From Microcaldota archaeon (GTDB taxonomy: Archaea > Micrarchaeota > Micrarchaeia > Anstonellales > Bilamarchaeaceae), in NCBI GenBank assembly GCA_026992595.1, contig JALWZW010000050.1, positions 1-41,227 of the forward strand: 41,227 nucleotides of DNA. Reading direction: 5' to 3'. Both the position numbers and the translations under genes were made by a program. The notes below the pieces were generated by a model, which saw only the letters and a list, made by a program, of their open reading frames with translations, made no database searches and was not told the origin of the DNA. Position 1 is the first letter of the stretch. Every line of letters begins with the position of its first letter. Shown piece by piece: positions 32,715 to 40,933 of the stretch.

Positions 32715-33238
32715 ATGATTATGAAGATATTTTTGATGATTTTGATATAAGGCCTTATGGAACGCGCAACATCTCGGCTGACTTCCTTCATGAGGTGCTT
32801 TCCAGAATAAAAAACATCCCTACACCTTCTAAACTTATTCTAACTCTCCCTAAATATAAACGCGTAAAAAAAGATGAGAAAAAGATTGCGCAAAGGCTAA
32901 AGCTCTTTTTTAAGGAAAGAGCGGCCTTTTTTAAAGAAAGGCGGGAGGCACTTCTTAAAAAGGCCCTTATTTTCATAGTGATAGGGCTTATTTTTTCTTA
33001 TGTGGGATATGTGGTTTATGCAGGTGAGGAGGCGCTCCAATTTGTGGCAGAACTCTTTTTTGTAGGCACCTATTTTTTTGTATGGAATGGTTTTAGTTAT
33101 ATGTTTTTCTCTTCTCGCAGGTTAGAGGAGAAGAACAGGATTTATGCGGCGCTGGAGCAACTGGAGATTGTTTTTGAGAATGAGGAGAAGATAGAGAAGC
33201 ATTTTAACAATAAACATTCGTCTATTGCCAAAAGATAG
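32693..33238 (+). CDS. Unknown two-helix membrane protein at the end of the ribosomal operon
   Basis: The 181-residue product has an acidic N-terminus (DDYEDIFDDFD), a basic linker, two hydrophobic segments (about 90-112 and 118-140) and a charged helical C-terminus. It overlaps rnp1 by 22 nt and so is likely translated with it. I recognise no family. It occupies the place where uS17-uL14 would be expected. Confidence 0.65.
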   Translation: MEVVIALDDYEDIFDDFDIRPYGTRNISADFLHEVLSRIKNIPTPSKLILTLPKYKRVKKDEKKIAQRLKLFFKERAAFFKERREALLKKALIFIVIGLIFSYVGYVVYAGEEALQFVAELFFVGTYFFVWNGFSYMFFSSRRLEEKNRIYAALEQLEIVFENEEKIEKHFNNKHSSIAKR

Positions 33239-33246
33239 TTCGTCTA

Positions 33247-33256
33247 ATTTAAAAGG
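33247..33256 (+). promoter_or_regulatory. TATA-like box for the ATP-citrate lyase operon
   Basis: AATTTAAAAG is centred about 27 nt before the ATG at 33278, so the two lyase genes probably have their own promoter. Confidence 0.5.
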
Positions 33257-33277
33257 ATTTGCTTCACAAACACAAAC

Positions 33278-34462
33278 ATGGCTCATCGTGCTATTAGAGA
33301 GTATGATGCAAAAAGATTGCTCTCGCGCTTTTTGGGGTTGGATTATAAAGGTGTTTTGATAAAAGGTTGCGATTTTGCGCCTGCCCAATCTTTGCCTTGG
33401 ATAGAGGAGCAAAAGTTGGTTGTAAAAGTGGATCAATTATTTGGCAAGCGCGCTGAATATGGCTTGGTGGGTTTGAACCTTAGTTGGGAGGAGGTTAAGG
33501 AGTGGATAAGGGAGCATTGCGGAAAGGAGGTCTGCATAGGGAGGAAGAAAGGGCGCTTAGAGTATTTTTTGGTAGAGCCCTTTATAGCGCATGAAGAGGA
33601 GCATTATTTGTGCATCCGTTCTACGCGTAATGGCGAGGAGATATTGTACAGCAATAAGGGCGGCACCGGGATTGAGGAGCGCTGGGACGCTGTTAAGAAG
33701 GTGGAGGTGGGGGTTGATGAAGGCGAAGTAAATTTAGGCAATCCTGCCCTTAACACTTACCTTTCCCGTTTATTAACCGCTTTTAGGGAGTTGGATTTTG
33801 CTTCTTTAGAAATCAACCCCTTGGCGCTTCCCGGCTTCTATATGCTGGATGCGGTGGCAGAGGTAGATGATTATGCGCATTTTAAGAATATGAAAGCGTG
33901 GGATTTTGAGTTCCCGCCTCCTTTTGGCAAACATGCATCGCCTGAGGAGCGGAAGGTAGAGGAGTTAGATAAGCGCAGCGGCGCTTCCATGAAGCTTTCT
34001 GTTCTTAATGAAAAAGGCAAGATATGGCTTCTTACTGCTGGAGGAGGAGCAAGCATTGTTTATGCAGATAGCATTAAGGAGTTAGGTTTGGGGGAGCAGT
34101 TGGCGAATTATGGAGAGTACAGCGGCAATCCAAGCGCCCAAGAGATGGAAGAATATTCTTCCACCATTTTCTCTTTAATGGAAAAACACCCTTTCCCTAA
34201 ATATCTTATCATAGGTGGCGCTATCGCTAATTTTACTGATGTGGCCGCTACTTTCAAAGGGGTGGTGGAAGCGATAAGAAAGCACGCCCCTTTCTTCAAA
34301 AAATGGGTTACCGTTATTGTGAGGCGCGGGGGCATCAACGCTGAAAAAGGGCTCGCTTATATAAAATCAGAATTGGACGCGATGGGGATAAAGAATTATG
34401 TTTATTCAGAAGAAAAGGAGATTACCTATCCTGCAAAATTGATAAAGCAGTTGGAGGGTTAG
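33278..34462 (+). CDS. ATP-citrate lyase, ATP-grasp/citrate-binding subunit
   Basis: The 394-residue product matches the N-terminal half of eukaryotic ATP-citrate lyase (the plant ACLA subunit). It has IREYDAKRLLSRFLG at the N-terminus, an ATP-grasp domain with LDFASLEINPLAL, and the citrate-binding GGGASIVYADSIKELG followed by ANYGEYSGNPS. With the next gene it cleaves citrate with ATP and CoA into acetyl-CoA and oxaloacetate, or works in reverse. The enzyme is rare in archaea. The next ATG follows one base after the stop. Confidence 0.93.
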   Translation: MAHRAIREYDAKRLLSRFLGLDYKGVLIKGCDFAPAQSLPWIEEQKLVVKVDQLFGKRAEYGLVGLNLSWEEVKEWIREHCGKEVCIGRKKGRLEYFLVEPFIAHEEEHYLCIRSTRNGEEILYSNKGGTGIEERWDAVKKVEVGVDEGEVNLGNPALNTYLSRLLTAFRELDFASLEINPLALPGFYMLDAVAEVDDYAHFKNMKAWDFEFPPPFGKHASPEERKVEELDKRSGASMKLSVLNEKGKIWLLTAGGGASIVYADSIKELGLGEQLANYGEYSGNPSAQEMEEYSSTIFSLMEKHPFPKYLIIGGAIANFTDVAATFKGVVEAIRKHAPFFKKWVTVIVRRGGINAEKGLAYIKSELDAMGIKNYVYSEEKEITYPAKLIKQLEG

Positions 34463-34463
34463 G

Positions 34464-36206
34464 ATGAAGGCAGTGGTGGTAAACCCCAAGGAAAGGTTTG
34501 TGCAAAGCATATTAGATTTTGACTTTCTCTGTTTTAAGGAACCTAGCACAACTGCTTGCGTTTCCTCCTCTCCCTTCCGCGCCTTTTATGGAAACAGGGA
34601 GGTTATCATTCCTTCTTACAGCAGTGTAAGCGATGTGGAAGGCGAAGTGGAGGTGGTGATAAATCTTGCTTCTCAACGAAGCGCCGCGCCTATAACTTTA
34701 GAATCTTTGGAGCGCGATGATGTGAAAGTTGTGGTTATGGTTGCTGAAGGGGTGCGGGAGCAGGAGGTTAAAAAAATTATAAAAAAGGCGAAAGAGAAAG
34801 GGAAAACGGTTATAGGGCCTGCTACTGTTGGCTTTTTAAGAGGGGGCGAGTTTAAAGGTGGGCTGGCAGGAGGAGATATAAGCAATGCGATTAAATCGCG
34901 GCTTTACTTAAAGGGAAGTGTAGGTTTGGTCTCCAAATCTGGCGGAATGCTTAATGAGATGATGAGGATAATTAGCAGATGTGCTGATGGCATTTATGAG
35001 GCGGTTGCGGTGGGCGGAGAGGTTTTTCCCGCCTCCACCATGCTGGACCATATTTTGCGCTTTGAAAAGGAGCCGGGCGTGAAAATGATTGTGGCGCTTG
35101 GCGAGATAGGCAAAGGAGATGAATATGAGATAATAAAGGCAAAAGAAAAAGGGCTTATTACCAAACCGCTTATTATGTATGTAACCGGCTCCTCTGCATC
35201 TCTTTTCCCTTGGAATGTTCAGTTCGGGCATGCTGCGGCTAAGGCCTCTTCTGCTAAGGAAAGCGCGGAGGAGAAGAACAGAGCGCTTAGAGAGGCGGGT
35301 ATTATTGTACCTGAAAGTTTTGACCGGTTTGAGGATGTGATAAGAGCAGAGGCGCGTTCTTTAGGCCTCATACCGCTCAATTGCAGCCCCCTTCGCATCC
35401 CGCCGCGAGATGTAAAGGAACTTATAAAGGAAGGGAAGGCGCGCCATAAATCTGCCTTTGTATGTTCTATCGCTTCTAAAGGAAGGCATGTTTATGCAGG
35501 GGTGCCTGCCAGCAAACTGTTTGAAAAGGGCAGTATAGGTGAAGTTATCGGCTTGCTATGGTTTAAAAGAAAGTTGCCTCCCTTCTTTGTAGAGTTTTTA
35601 GAAAAAGTGGTTATTTTACTTGCAGACCATGGCCCTGCAGTTTCAGGCGCGCACAACGCCATTGTAGCATCGCGCGCTGGAAAGGATGTGATTTCCTCCT
35701 TATGCTCAGGGCTGCTTACTATTGGCCCTCGCTTTGGCGGCGCTATAGATGAGGCAATGAGGAATTGGTGGAGTTATGACATGGATGCTTATGAATTTGT
35801 GGAATTTATGAAAAAGCAGGGGAAAAGGATTGCAGGCATAGGTCATAGAGTGAAATCCAAAAACAATCCTGATGAGCGTGTGGAAATGCTTAAGGCATTT
35901 GCAAAATCCCGCTTCTCTTCAACCCGCTTTTTAGAAAAGGCGCTTGCTGTGGAGCGCATAACCACCCAAAAATCAGAAAAACTTATTCTTAATGTGGATG
36001 GCGCTGTTGCAGCGCTTTTGCTTGATGCAATGGAGTCAAGCGGTTTTTCTAAAAAAGAAATTGAGGAGTTTGTGGAATTGGGCATAGGCAATGCGCTTTT
36101 TGCTTTCTCCCGCTCTTTAGGCATTATAGGTCACGCGATAGACCAAAAGCGCCTTAAGCAGCCGCTGTTTAGAGAGGACGAGGATAACATTCTTTATTTA
36201 GAATAA
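34464..36206 (+). CDS. ATP-citrate lyase, CoA-ligase/citrate-synthase-domain subunit
   Basis: The 580-residue product matches the C-terminal half of ATP-citrate lyase. It has a CoA-binding/ligase part (GKTVIGPATVGFL, GSVGLVSKSGGML), the phospho-histidine H256 in QFGHAAAKA, and from about residue 330 a citrate-synthase domain with H397 in SGAHNA, H461 in GIGHRVKS, and NVDGAVAALLLD. GGAGG (34453-34457) is 6 nt before the ATG. Both subunits look complete, so the enzyme should work. No other gene of the reductive TCA cycle is in the window. Confidence 0.94.
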   Translation: MKAVVVNPKERFVQSILDFDFLCFKEPSTTACVSSSPFRAFYGNREVIIPSYSSVSDVEGEVEVVINLASQRSAAPITLESLERDDVKVVVMVAEGVREQEVKKIIKKAKEKGKTVIGPATVGFLRGGEFKGGLAGGDISNAIKSRLYLKGSVGLVSKSGGMLNEMMRIISRCADGIYEAVAVGGEVFPASTMLDHILRFEKEPGVKMIVALGEIGKGDEYEIIKAKEKGLITKPLIMYVTGSSASLFPWNVQFGHAAAKASSAKESAEEKNRALREAGIIVPESFDRFEDVIRAEARSLGLIPLNCSPLRIPPRDVKELIKEGKARHKSAFVCSIASKGRHVYAGVPASKLFEKGSIGEVIGLLWFKRKLPPFFVEFLEKVVILLADHGPAVSGAHNAIVASRAGKDVISSLCSGLLTIGPRFGGAIDEAMRNWWSYDMDAYEFVEFMKKQGKRIAGIGHRVKSKNNPDERVEMLKAFAKSRFSSTRFLEKALAVERITTQKSEKLILNVDGAVAALLLDAMESSGFSKKEIEEFVELGIGNALFAFSRSLGIIGHAIDQKRLKQPLFREDEDNILYLE

Positions 36207-36243
36207 GAGCGCTCCTTTGCTTTGCACCTTTGTTTTTCTTTGT

Positions 36244-36801
36244 TTATCTTTTCATTCTTTTTATTTTATTTAGGATTAAATAGAGGGTGGCTATTGCAAA
36301 GAGCAGCCATACCAGTATATTAGCATAAACCAACCCTAAGCCAAAAACATGGATGGCTATTAACAGAAGCGCTAGGTAAACTAAGTTGTGGAGCCGCTTC
36401 CACCATTTTTTAAGTAAAAGCATAGAAAAGCGGTTTGAGGTGATTGTCATTAAAAGCAGGATTAGGAAGGCGAGGGTGGCGGTGGAGTAATAAGCAAGGT
36501 TGTTGCTCACTGCTGTTAGGAACGCATCTATGTTCCAACTAAAAATGTTGTTTAGCACAAATATCAGATGGAAAAGAACATAGAGGAAGGAATGGATGCC
36601 CACCCACATCCTTTGAGCGCTCAACTTTATAAGTATTGACGCCCTGCTCCATTGCGCTATTCTGGGCAGCGCGGTCACAAAAAGCAACATTGCCCACCCC
36701 AATATTCCAAAGGAGGCAGGGATTAGGAGCGGGTCTGAGATGAAGGGGGAGATGAGGAGAAGGAGGATAAGGGGAAGGAGGAGGTAGTGCGCCTCTTTCA
36801 T
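36244..36801 (-). CDS. MsrQ/YedZ-like heme-binding membrane protein (ferric reductase-like domain)
   Basis: The 185-residue product has about six membrane helices and the histidine pattern of the ferric-reductase-like transmembrane domain: H70 and H78 in RMWVGIHSFLYVLFHL, and H138 and H151 in the later helices (LHNLVYL, AIHVFG). MsrQ-type proteins bind heme b and pass electrons from quinones or flavins to a periplasmic partner. No MsrP gene is nearby. The ATG at 36801 overlaps the ilvE stop (ATGA), so the two are coupled. Confidence 0.75.
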   Translation of the reverse strand: MKEAHYLLLPLILLLLISPFISDPLLIPASFGILGWAMLLFVTALPRIAQWSRASILIKLSAQRMWVGIHSFLYVLFHLIFVLNNIFSWNIDAFLTAVSNNLAYYSTATLAFLILLLMTITSNRFSMLLLKKWWKRLHNLVYLALLLIAIHVFGLGLVYANILVWLLFAIATLYLILNKIKRMKR

Positions 36802-37709
36802 ACTCTCTCTAACCATTTTTCATATTTGCGCACTTTACCGCTCACCACATCAAAGAAGCGCTTTTGAAGTTTTTTGGTTATTGTTCCCGGCTTCCCGTCC
36901 CCTATTTTAATTCCATCTATATTTATTACGGGCGTTATTTCTGCTGCCGTTCCTGTTAAAAACACCTCTTCCGCTATATAAAGGTCATCTCTTAAAAGCG
37001 GCCGTTCTCTCACCTCATAACCTAAATCGCGCGCTATGGTTATAACACTGTCCCTTGTTATTCCTTCCAATATGCTTTCATGCACTGGCGGGGTGACCAA
37101 TGCACCATCTAGCACTAAAAATATGTTTTCACCAGAACCTTCCGCCACCCGCCCCCATTCGTTAAGCATAATCGCCTCATCAAACCCGCATTCCCGCGCC
37201 TCTTTTTTAGCAAGCGCTGATGTTAGATAGTTGGCGCTTGCTTTTACATGGGGGCAAAGAAAGCTGTTGTTCATACGCGTCCATGTTGAAACTTTGCATT
37301 TTATACCTGTTTTTATTTTTTCTCCAAAATATTTGCCAAAGGGGACTGGTATAATAGCGCAATGGTATTTTGCCCCTACTATATCCAACCCAATTCCCTT
37401 AAACCCTACAAAACAGAGCGGCCTTATGTAGCATGCCTTTGCTTTATTTGCCTTTAGCACCTTTTTTGTGGCGTTTATTAAATCTTTTAAAGAATATTTA
37501 ATCTCAAAGCCGTAGGTTTTAATGCCGTTAAGGAACCTTTTATAGTGGTCGGTCATTCTGAAGACCGCTAACCCTTTTTTTGTTTGATAGGTGCGCATTC
37601 CTTCAAAAATGGCTGTGGCATAATGAAGCGCATGCGTTAATATTGGCTGCTTCGCCTTCTCCCATTCCACCACTTTGCCGTCAAGCCACACCTTCTCATA
37701 ATACTTCAT
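36798..37709 (-). CDS. ilvE: Branched-chain amino acid aminotransferase
   Basis: This PLP enzyme makes or degrades leucine, isoleucine and valine. The 303-residue product has the class IV fold: HYATAIFEGMRTY near 29-41, the PLP lysine in CPHVKASANYLTS (K156), AEGSGENIF for phosphate/cofactor contact and GTAAEITPV near the C-terminus. The ATG is about 26 nt from TATTTATTTTT on the minus strand, fitting a leaderless message. Confidence 0.93.
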   Translation of the reverse strand: MKYYEKVWLDGKVVEWEKAKQPILTHALHYATAIFEGMRTYQTKKGLAVFRMTDHYKRFLNGIKTYGFEIKYSLKDLINATKKVLKANKAKACYIRPLCFVGFKGIGLDIVGAKYHCAIIPVPFGKYFGEKIKTGIKCKVSTWTRMNNSFLCPHVKASANYLTSALAKKEARECGFDEAIMLNEWGRVAEGSGENIFLVLDGALVTPPVHESILEGITRDSVITIARDLGYEVRERPLLRDDLYIAEEVFLTGTAAEITPVINIDGIKIGDGKPGTITKKLQKRFFDVVSGKVRKYEKWLERV

Positions 37710-37728
37710 GTGCGTTTATTCTATGGTT

Positions 37729-37739
37729 AAAAATAAATA
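37729..37739 (-). promoter_or_regulatory. TATA-like box for ilvE
   Basis: The minus strand reads TATTTATTTTT centred about 26 nt before the ilvE ATG. Confidence 0.5.
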
Positions 37740-37762
37740 GATTATTTTAAGGTTACTATAAG

Positions 37763-37773
37763 GTTTAATTATT
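37763..37773 (+). promoter_or_regulatory. TATA-like box for the thioredoxin-fold/CcdA operon
   Basis: GTTTAATTATT is centred about 26 nt before the ATG at 37794. The ilvE box lies about 30 nt away on the other strand, so the two divergent transcripts share this gap. Confidence 0.45.
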
Positions 37774-37793
37774 TTTCTTTCTTTTATTGTTTC

Positions 37794-38054
37794 ATGATCG
37801 TGATTGAAATTCTCTCTTCGGCTGAATGCGAAAATTGCTCTATCGCAAAGCGCGTTATTGAGGAGATGGTGAAGGGGATGGAGGATGTGGAGGTGAGAGA
37901 GATAAACATTATTAAAAATCCTGAATATGCGGCAAAATATCAGGTGATGGTCACTCCTGCCATTGTAATAAACGACAAACTTGAATTTAGCGGGGTTCCT
38001 GATGAAAAAAAGCTTTTAGAAAGGTTGGAAGAGATAAGGCGGGAAGATGGGTGA
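37794..38054 (+). CDS. Small thioredoxin/glutaredoxin-fold protein
   Basis: The 86-residue product has the redox motif CENC (12-15) after a first beta strand, and the conserved cis-proline loop VTPAIV (54-59). It has no signal peptide, so it acts in the cytoplasm. Small proteins of this type reduce disulfides or pass electrons to membrane partners. The stop overlaps the CcdA gene by 8 nt, which makes CcdA its likely partner. Confidence 0.85.
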   Translation: MIVIEILSSAECENCSIAKRVIEEMVKGMEDVEVREINIIKNPEYAAKYQVMVTPAIVINDKLEFSGVPDEKKLLERLEEIRREDG

Positions 38055-39000
38055 GGAACGCGCTAAGATAGCGCTTGTGTTGTTAGCGTTTTTCCTATTC
38101 TCTTTAATTGTTATAGGCCTTTTATGGCTCTCTTCAGGAGAACATCCTCTCACTTTAGCGCTTGCTTATGCCGCAGGTTTAAGCATGATTTTTCTTCCCT
38201 GTACCCTTCCTTTAGCTTTTGTAATTGTGCCTCTAAGCAGTGGGAAAGGTTATAAAAAAGGTTTTTTAATGGCTTTATTATTTGGCTTAGGATTGTCCAT
38301 CACCCTCACCGCTTATGGGGTGGTGGTTGCTCTTTTAGGCGACTACTTAGGATTGGACAATTTTACGAGGGCGATGTTTTTTGCAGCAGGTATTTTCGCT
38401 TATCTTTTTGGCTTGAGCCAGTTAAATTTATTTAAATTGCATCTTCCGGACTTGCCTCTCCCCTCCTTCATAAATGAGCAGAGAGATTATGCCAAAGCTT
38501 TTCTTATGGGACTTCTTTTAGGCAATGCTGGGGTGGGGTGTCCCAACCCTGCTTTTTATGTGATGCTTCTTTATATTGCCACTACCGGCAGCGTAGTTGA
38601 AGGGGGTGCGTTAGGGTTTATTCATGGAGTGGGGCGTGCAACTCCCCTCATTTTCCTTTCCATTTTGGCCATATTGGGGGTTAATGCCACTAGTTGGCTT
38701 GTTGAAAAAAGAAAGGCAGTGGAGCGCTTTACCGGATGGGCGCTTTTGGTGGTAGGTGTGTTTATTTTTGCTATCGGTCTTTTTGGCATGTATTGGTGGG
38801 AAAAAAGCGTTTTTCATACTGCGTGGAATGAGGTTGCAGCTTCTTTATCTCCCTATTTAGGGGAAACTGAAAAGGCAGCACAGACTTTCAACATTGAGGC
38901 AAACCCCAGCACAGTGGAAAAATACTTCCCTCTTGCTCCTTGGCTCGTTATGTTGGTGTTGCTTCTTATGCCTTTACTTTGGGAGAGGTGTAAAAAATGA
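38047..39000 (+). CDS. CcdA-like transmembrane thiol-disulfide electron carrier
   Basis: The 317-residue product has about seven to eight membrane helices and the two PC/CP cysteines of the CcdA/DsbD transmembrane family: C52 in IFLPCTLPLA and C165 in GVGCPNPAFY. The family carries reducing equivalents from cytoplasmic thioredoxin to extracytoplasmic proteins. A loop of about 50 residues before the last helix has no cysteine. The stop overlaps the next gene (ATGA). Confidence 0.87.
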   Translation: MGEERAKIALVLLAFFLFSLIVIGLLWLSSGEHPLTLALAYAAGLSMIFLPCTLPLAFVIVPLSSGKGYKKGFLMALLFGLGLSITLTAYGVVVALLGDYLGLDNFTRAMFFAAGIFAYLFGLSQLNLFKLHLPDLPLPSFINEQRDYAKAFLMGLLLGNAGVGCPNPAFYVMLLYIATTGSVVEGGALGFIHGVGRATPLIFLSILAILGVNATSWLVEKRKAVERFTGWALLVVGVFIFAIGLFGMYWWEKSVFHTAWNEVAASLSPYLGETEKAAQTFNIEANPSTVEKYFPLAPWLVMLVLLLMPLLWERCKK

Positions 39001-39428
39001 GGCCTTTGCTTCTGTTGTTGTTTTTCCCTCTACTCTTTGCCCATGTTGTGGAAAAAGAAAACTTTACTTTTTCAACCCCGCAAACCACTTTAACTATTTC
39101 CCACCAGCCTCGCTTTCCTGTAGTGGGTCAGGAGGTTGTTTTTAGGGTTATTACTGATATAAAGGGAGAGGTTATTTTTGAGATTCACAGCGCTGATTTT
39201 TCGCAGAAGATTGTTCCTTCTTACAACAACTCTTCTTATGTTGCTTCCTATACTTTTAAAGAACCAGGCAACTACTCTCTTCATCTGGTTATCGAGGGTG
39301 TGGAAGTTAATCCCAACTACTCTTTTGAGGTGGATGCTTTAGATTTCTGGGATTTTATGCAGATTTTTATTATAGTGATTTTCGTTGGCTTTTTAGGGTG
39401 GAATATTTACAGCGACTGTAAAAAATAA
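38997..39428 (+). CDS. Secreted, membrane-anchored beta-sandwich protein (YtkA/FixH-like)
   Basis: The 143-residue product has a signal peptide (MRPLLLLLFFPLLFA), a beta-rich domain of about 95 residues with several N-x-S/T sites (SYNNSSYV, NYSLHL), one membrane helix (about 117-135) and a short cytoplasmic tail. The layout resembles YtkA/FixH-type proteins found near metal and redox operons, but similarity is weak. Its position as last gene of the CcdA operon suggests an extracytoplasmic redox or metal partner. Confidence 0.65.
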   Translation: MRPLLLLLFFPLLFAHVVEKENFTFSTPQTTLTISHQPRFPVVGQEVVFRVITDIKGEVIFEIHSADFSQKIVPSYNNSSYVASYTFKEPGNYSLHLVIEGVEVNPNYSFEVDALDFWDFMQIFIIVIFVGFLGWNIYSDCKK

Positions 39429-39432
39429 ATAC
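39421..39432 (+). promoter_or_regulatory. TATA-like box for the flavin reductase gene
   Basis: AAAAATAAATAC overlaps the stop codon of the preceding gene and is centred about 27 nt before the ATG at 39453. Confidence 0.5.
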
Positions 39433-39452
39433 TTTATTTAAGAAAGAGAGAC

Positions 39453-40019
39453 ATGGACTTGGCATGGAATGATGAGAGGACCAGAAGGTTTGTTACTAAT
39501 GTGGGTCTTATCACTTCCCGCGGGCCGATAGGAGATAATGTGATGGCTGCCGAATGGACGCATCATATCTCCTACGCCCCTTCTCTAATGTCTGTCCATC
39601 TTTCGCTGAAGGATGCGACAGTGGAGAACATCCGCGCCACCAAAGTGTTTGGCATAAACCTCGCGGCAAGCGACCAAGCAACGCTGGTAAGCGTGGCAGG
39701 GAATAATAGCGGAAGAGAGGTGGATAAAATAGCGGCGCTAAAGGAGTTGGGCTTCTCTTTCTACCCTGCAAAAAAGATTGATTGCTTGATGGTAGAGGGT
39801 GCTGCCATGAATGCAGAGTGCGAGGTTTTAGAGGAAAAGCAGTTGGGCGACCACATTATGTTTGTGGGCAGGGTGGTTGAGATAAGCGCTGATGCTGAGA
39901 AAGAGCCGCTTGTCTATCACAACGGCAAGTTTTGGCATTTGGGCGAGCGCGTTTCCAAGCCGCCTGAACCAGAGTTGAAGCGGATAGAAGAAGTGGTGAG
40001 GAAGCATAAGCGGGGTTAA
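39453..40019 (+). CDS. Flavin reductase-like FMN-binding protein
   Basis: The 188-residue product has the split-barrel fold of the flavin reductase-like family, with GLITSRGPIGDNVMAAEW near the N-terminus, a SYAPSLMSVHLS strand, the loop VFGINLAASDQ, and GDHIMFVGRVVEI near the C-terminus. Members bind FMN and reduce flavins or act as small oxidoreductases; the substrate is unknown. Its last four bases overlap the convergent unknown gene. Confidence 0.85.
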   Translation: MDLAWNDERTRRFVTNVGLITSRGPIGDNVMAAEWTHHISYAPSLMSVHLSLKDATVENIRATKVFGINLAASDQATLVSVAGNNSGREVDKIAALKELGFSFYPAKKIDCLMVEGAAMNAECEVLEEKQLGDHIMFVGRVVEISADAEKEPLVYHNGKFWHLGERVSKPPEPELKRIEEVVRKHKRG

Positions 40020-40933
40020 TCAATTTTTAGATGTTGTTTAAGAGGTCTCATAACTTTTTTCCTTATTATTTCTTCAATCTCGTTGATTAGTGTTATATTT
40101 ACTCTTTCTTCCTTTTCTTCTTTTTCTACTCTCTCCTCAACCTTTTTGCACACCATTTCAACTATTTGGTTTTTTTCTTTGTCTATTTTTGAATAATCTA
40201 GATGTTCCCATTCTGTGTGGGGAGAAGGTAGGTTGTAGGGGACTCTTTTAACATGGATAAATAGTTGGTTTTTATTGTTGTATTTTATAAGTGGCGTTCT
40301 AAAGGCTCTAAATACTGCTTCAAACTGTGAGCCGACCACCAGTGTGTCTTTTTCTTTTATATCCTCATATATTATGGAGTGGTATAATGCATATATAAGA
40401 CATGAACTTAGCTTTTTTTCTCTTTCTTTTATTGAAGAATTGTGTGGTTGAAGAGAGAAAGATATGATTTTTAATAAAGCAAGCGTGCTCAACCTGTGAT
40501 GTAGTATTCTTTCAATTTCAAAACATTCTGCACATCTTTTTAGTTCTTTTATATCTTTCTCCTCATCTCTTAATTCAATCTCTAAAATTTTTTCTCTGTT
40601 AGCAACATCTGCAAGATGGTGGGCAATTCTTTTTAATTTCCAATAATTTTGGTTAAAGGTTTTTGGAACATTTTCAAACTTTATTGTAGAAATCTGCCCG
40701 TAAACTCCTATGTTTATTTTTTCCTCCTCAATTCCTAAGAGATAAGGATAAAGGAGATATCTTATTACTCCTTTAAGGCTAACATAGCCACACCCTACTC
40801 CCACTGCGACCATTGTTTTGGCGTTTTTAGAACGGGAATTAGGTATTTTTAATTCTTGTCGTGTTTTTTCTTCAGTTTGAGTAATTTTTTTTAGGTGCGT
40901 CTTTAATTCCTCTATTTCTATTCTTGCGTTCAA
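40016..40933 (-). CDS. Unknown protein; downstream part of a gene split at a (GA)9 repeat
   Basis: The frame encodes 305 residues from a TTG, the first start after the frame opens at 40963. The product has a basic coiled-coil-like N-terminus, one weakly hydrophobic segment (about 40-75), a long charged helical middle and an acidic/basic C-terminus. No family is recognised. There is no good start codon: the nearest ATG (40971) is out of frame by one dinucleotide. With one GA unit fewer, the ATG and an upstream open frame both join this one and give MSERERE-KIKEELNARIEI. It is therefore probably the C-terminal part of a larger, switched-off or frameshifted gene. Confidence 0.6.
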   Translation of the reverse strand: MNARIEIEELKTHLKKITQTEEKTRQELKIPNSRSKNAKTMVAVGVGCGYVSLKGVIRYLLYPYLLGIEEEKINIGVYGQISTIKFENVPKTFNQNYWKLKRIAHHLADVANREKILEIELRDEEKDIKELKRCAECFEIERILHHRLSTLALLKIISFSLQPHNSSIKEREKKLSSCLIYALYHSIIYEDIKEKDTLVVGSQFEAVFRAFRTPLIKYNNKNQLFIHVKRVPYNLPSPHTEWEHLDYSKIDKEKNQIVEMVCKKVEERVEKEEKEERVNITLINEIEEIIRKKVMRPLKQHLKID

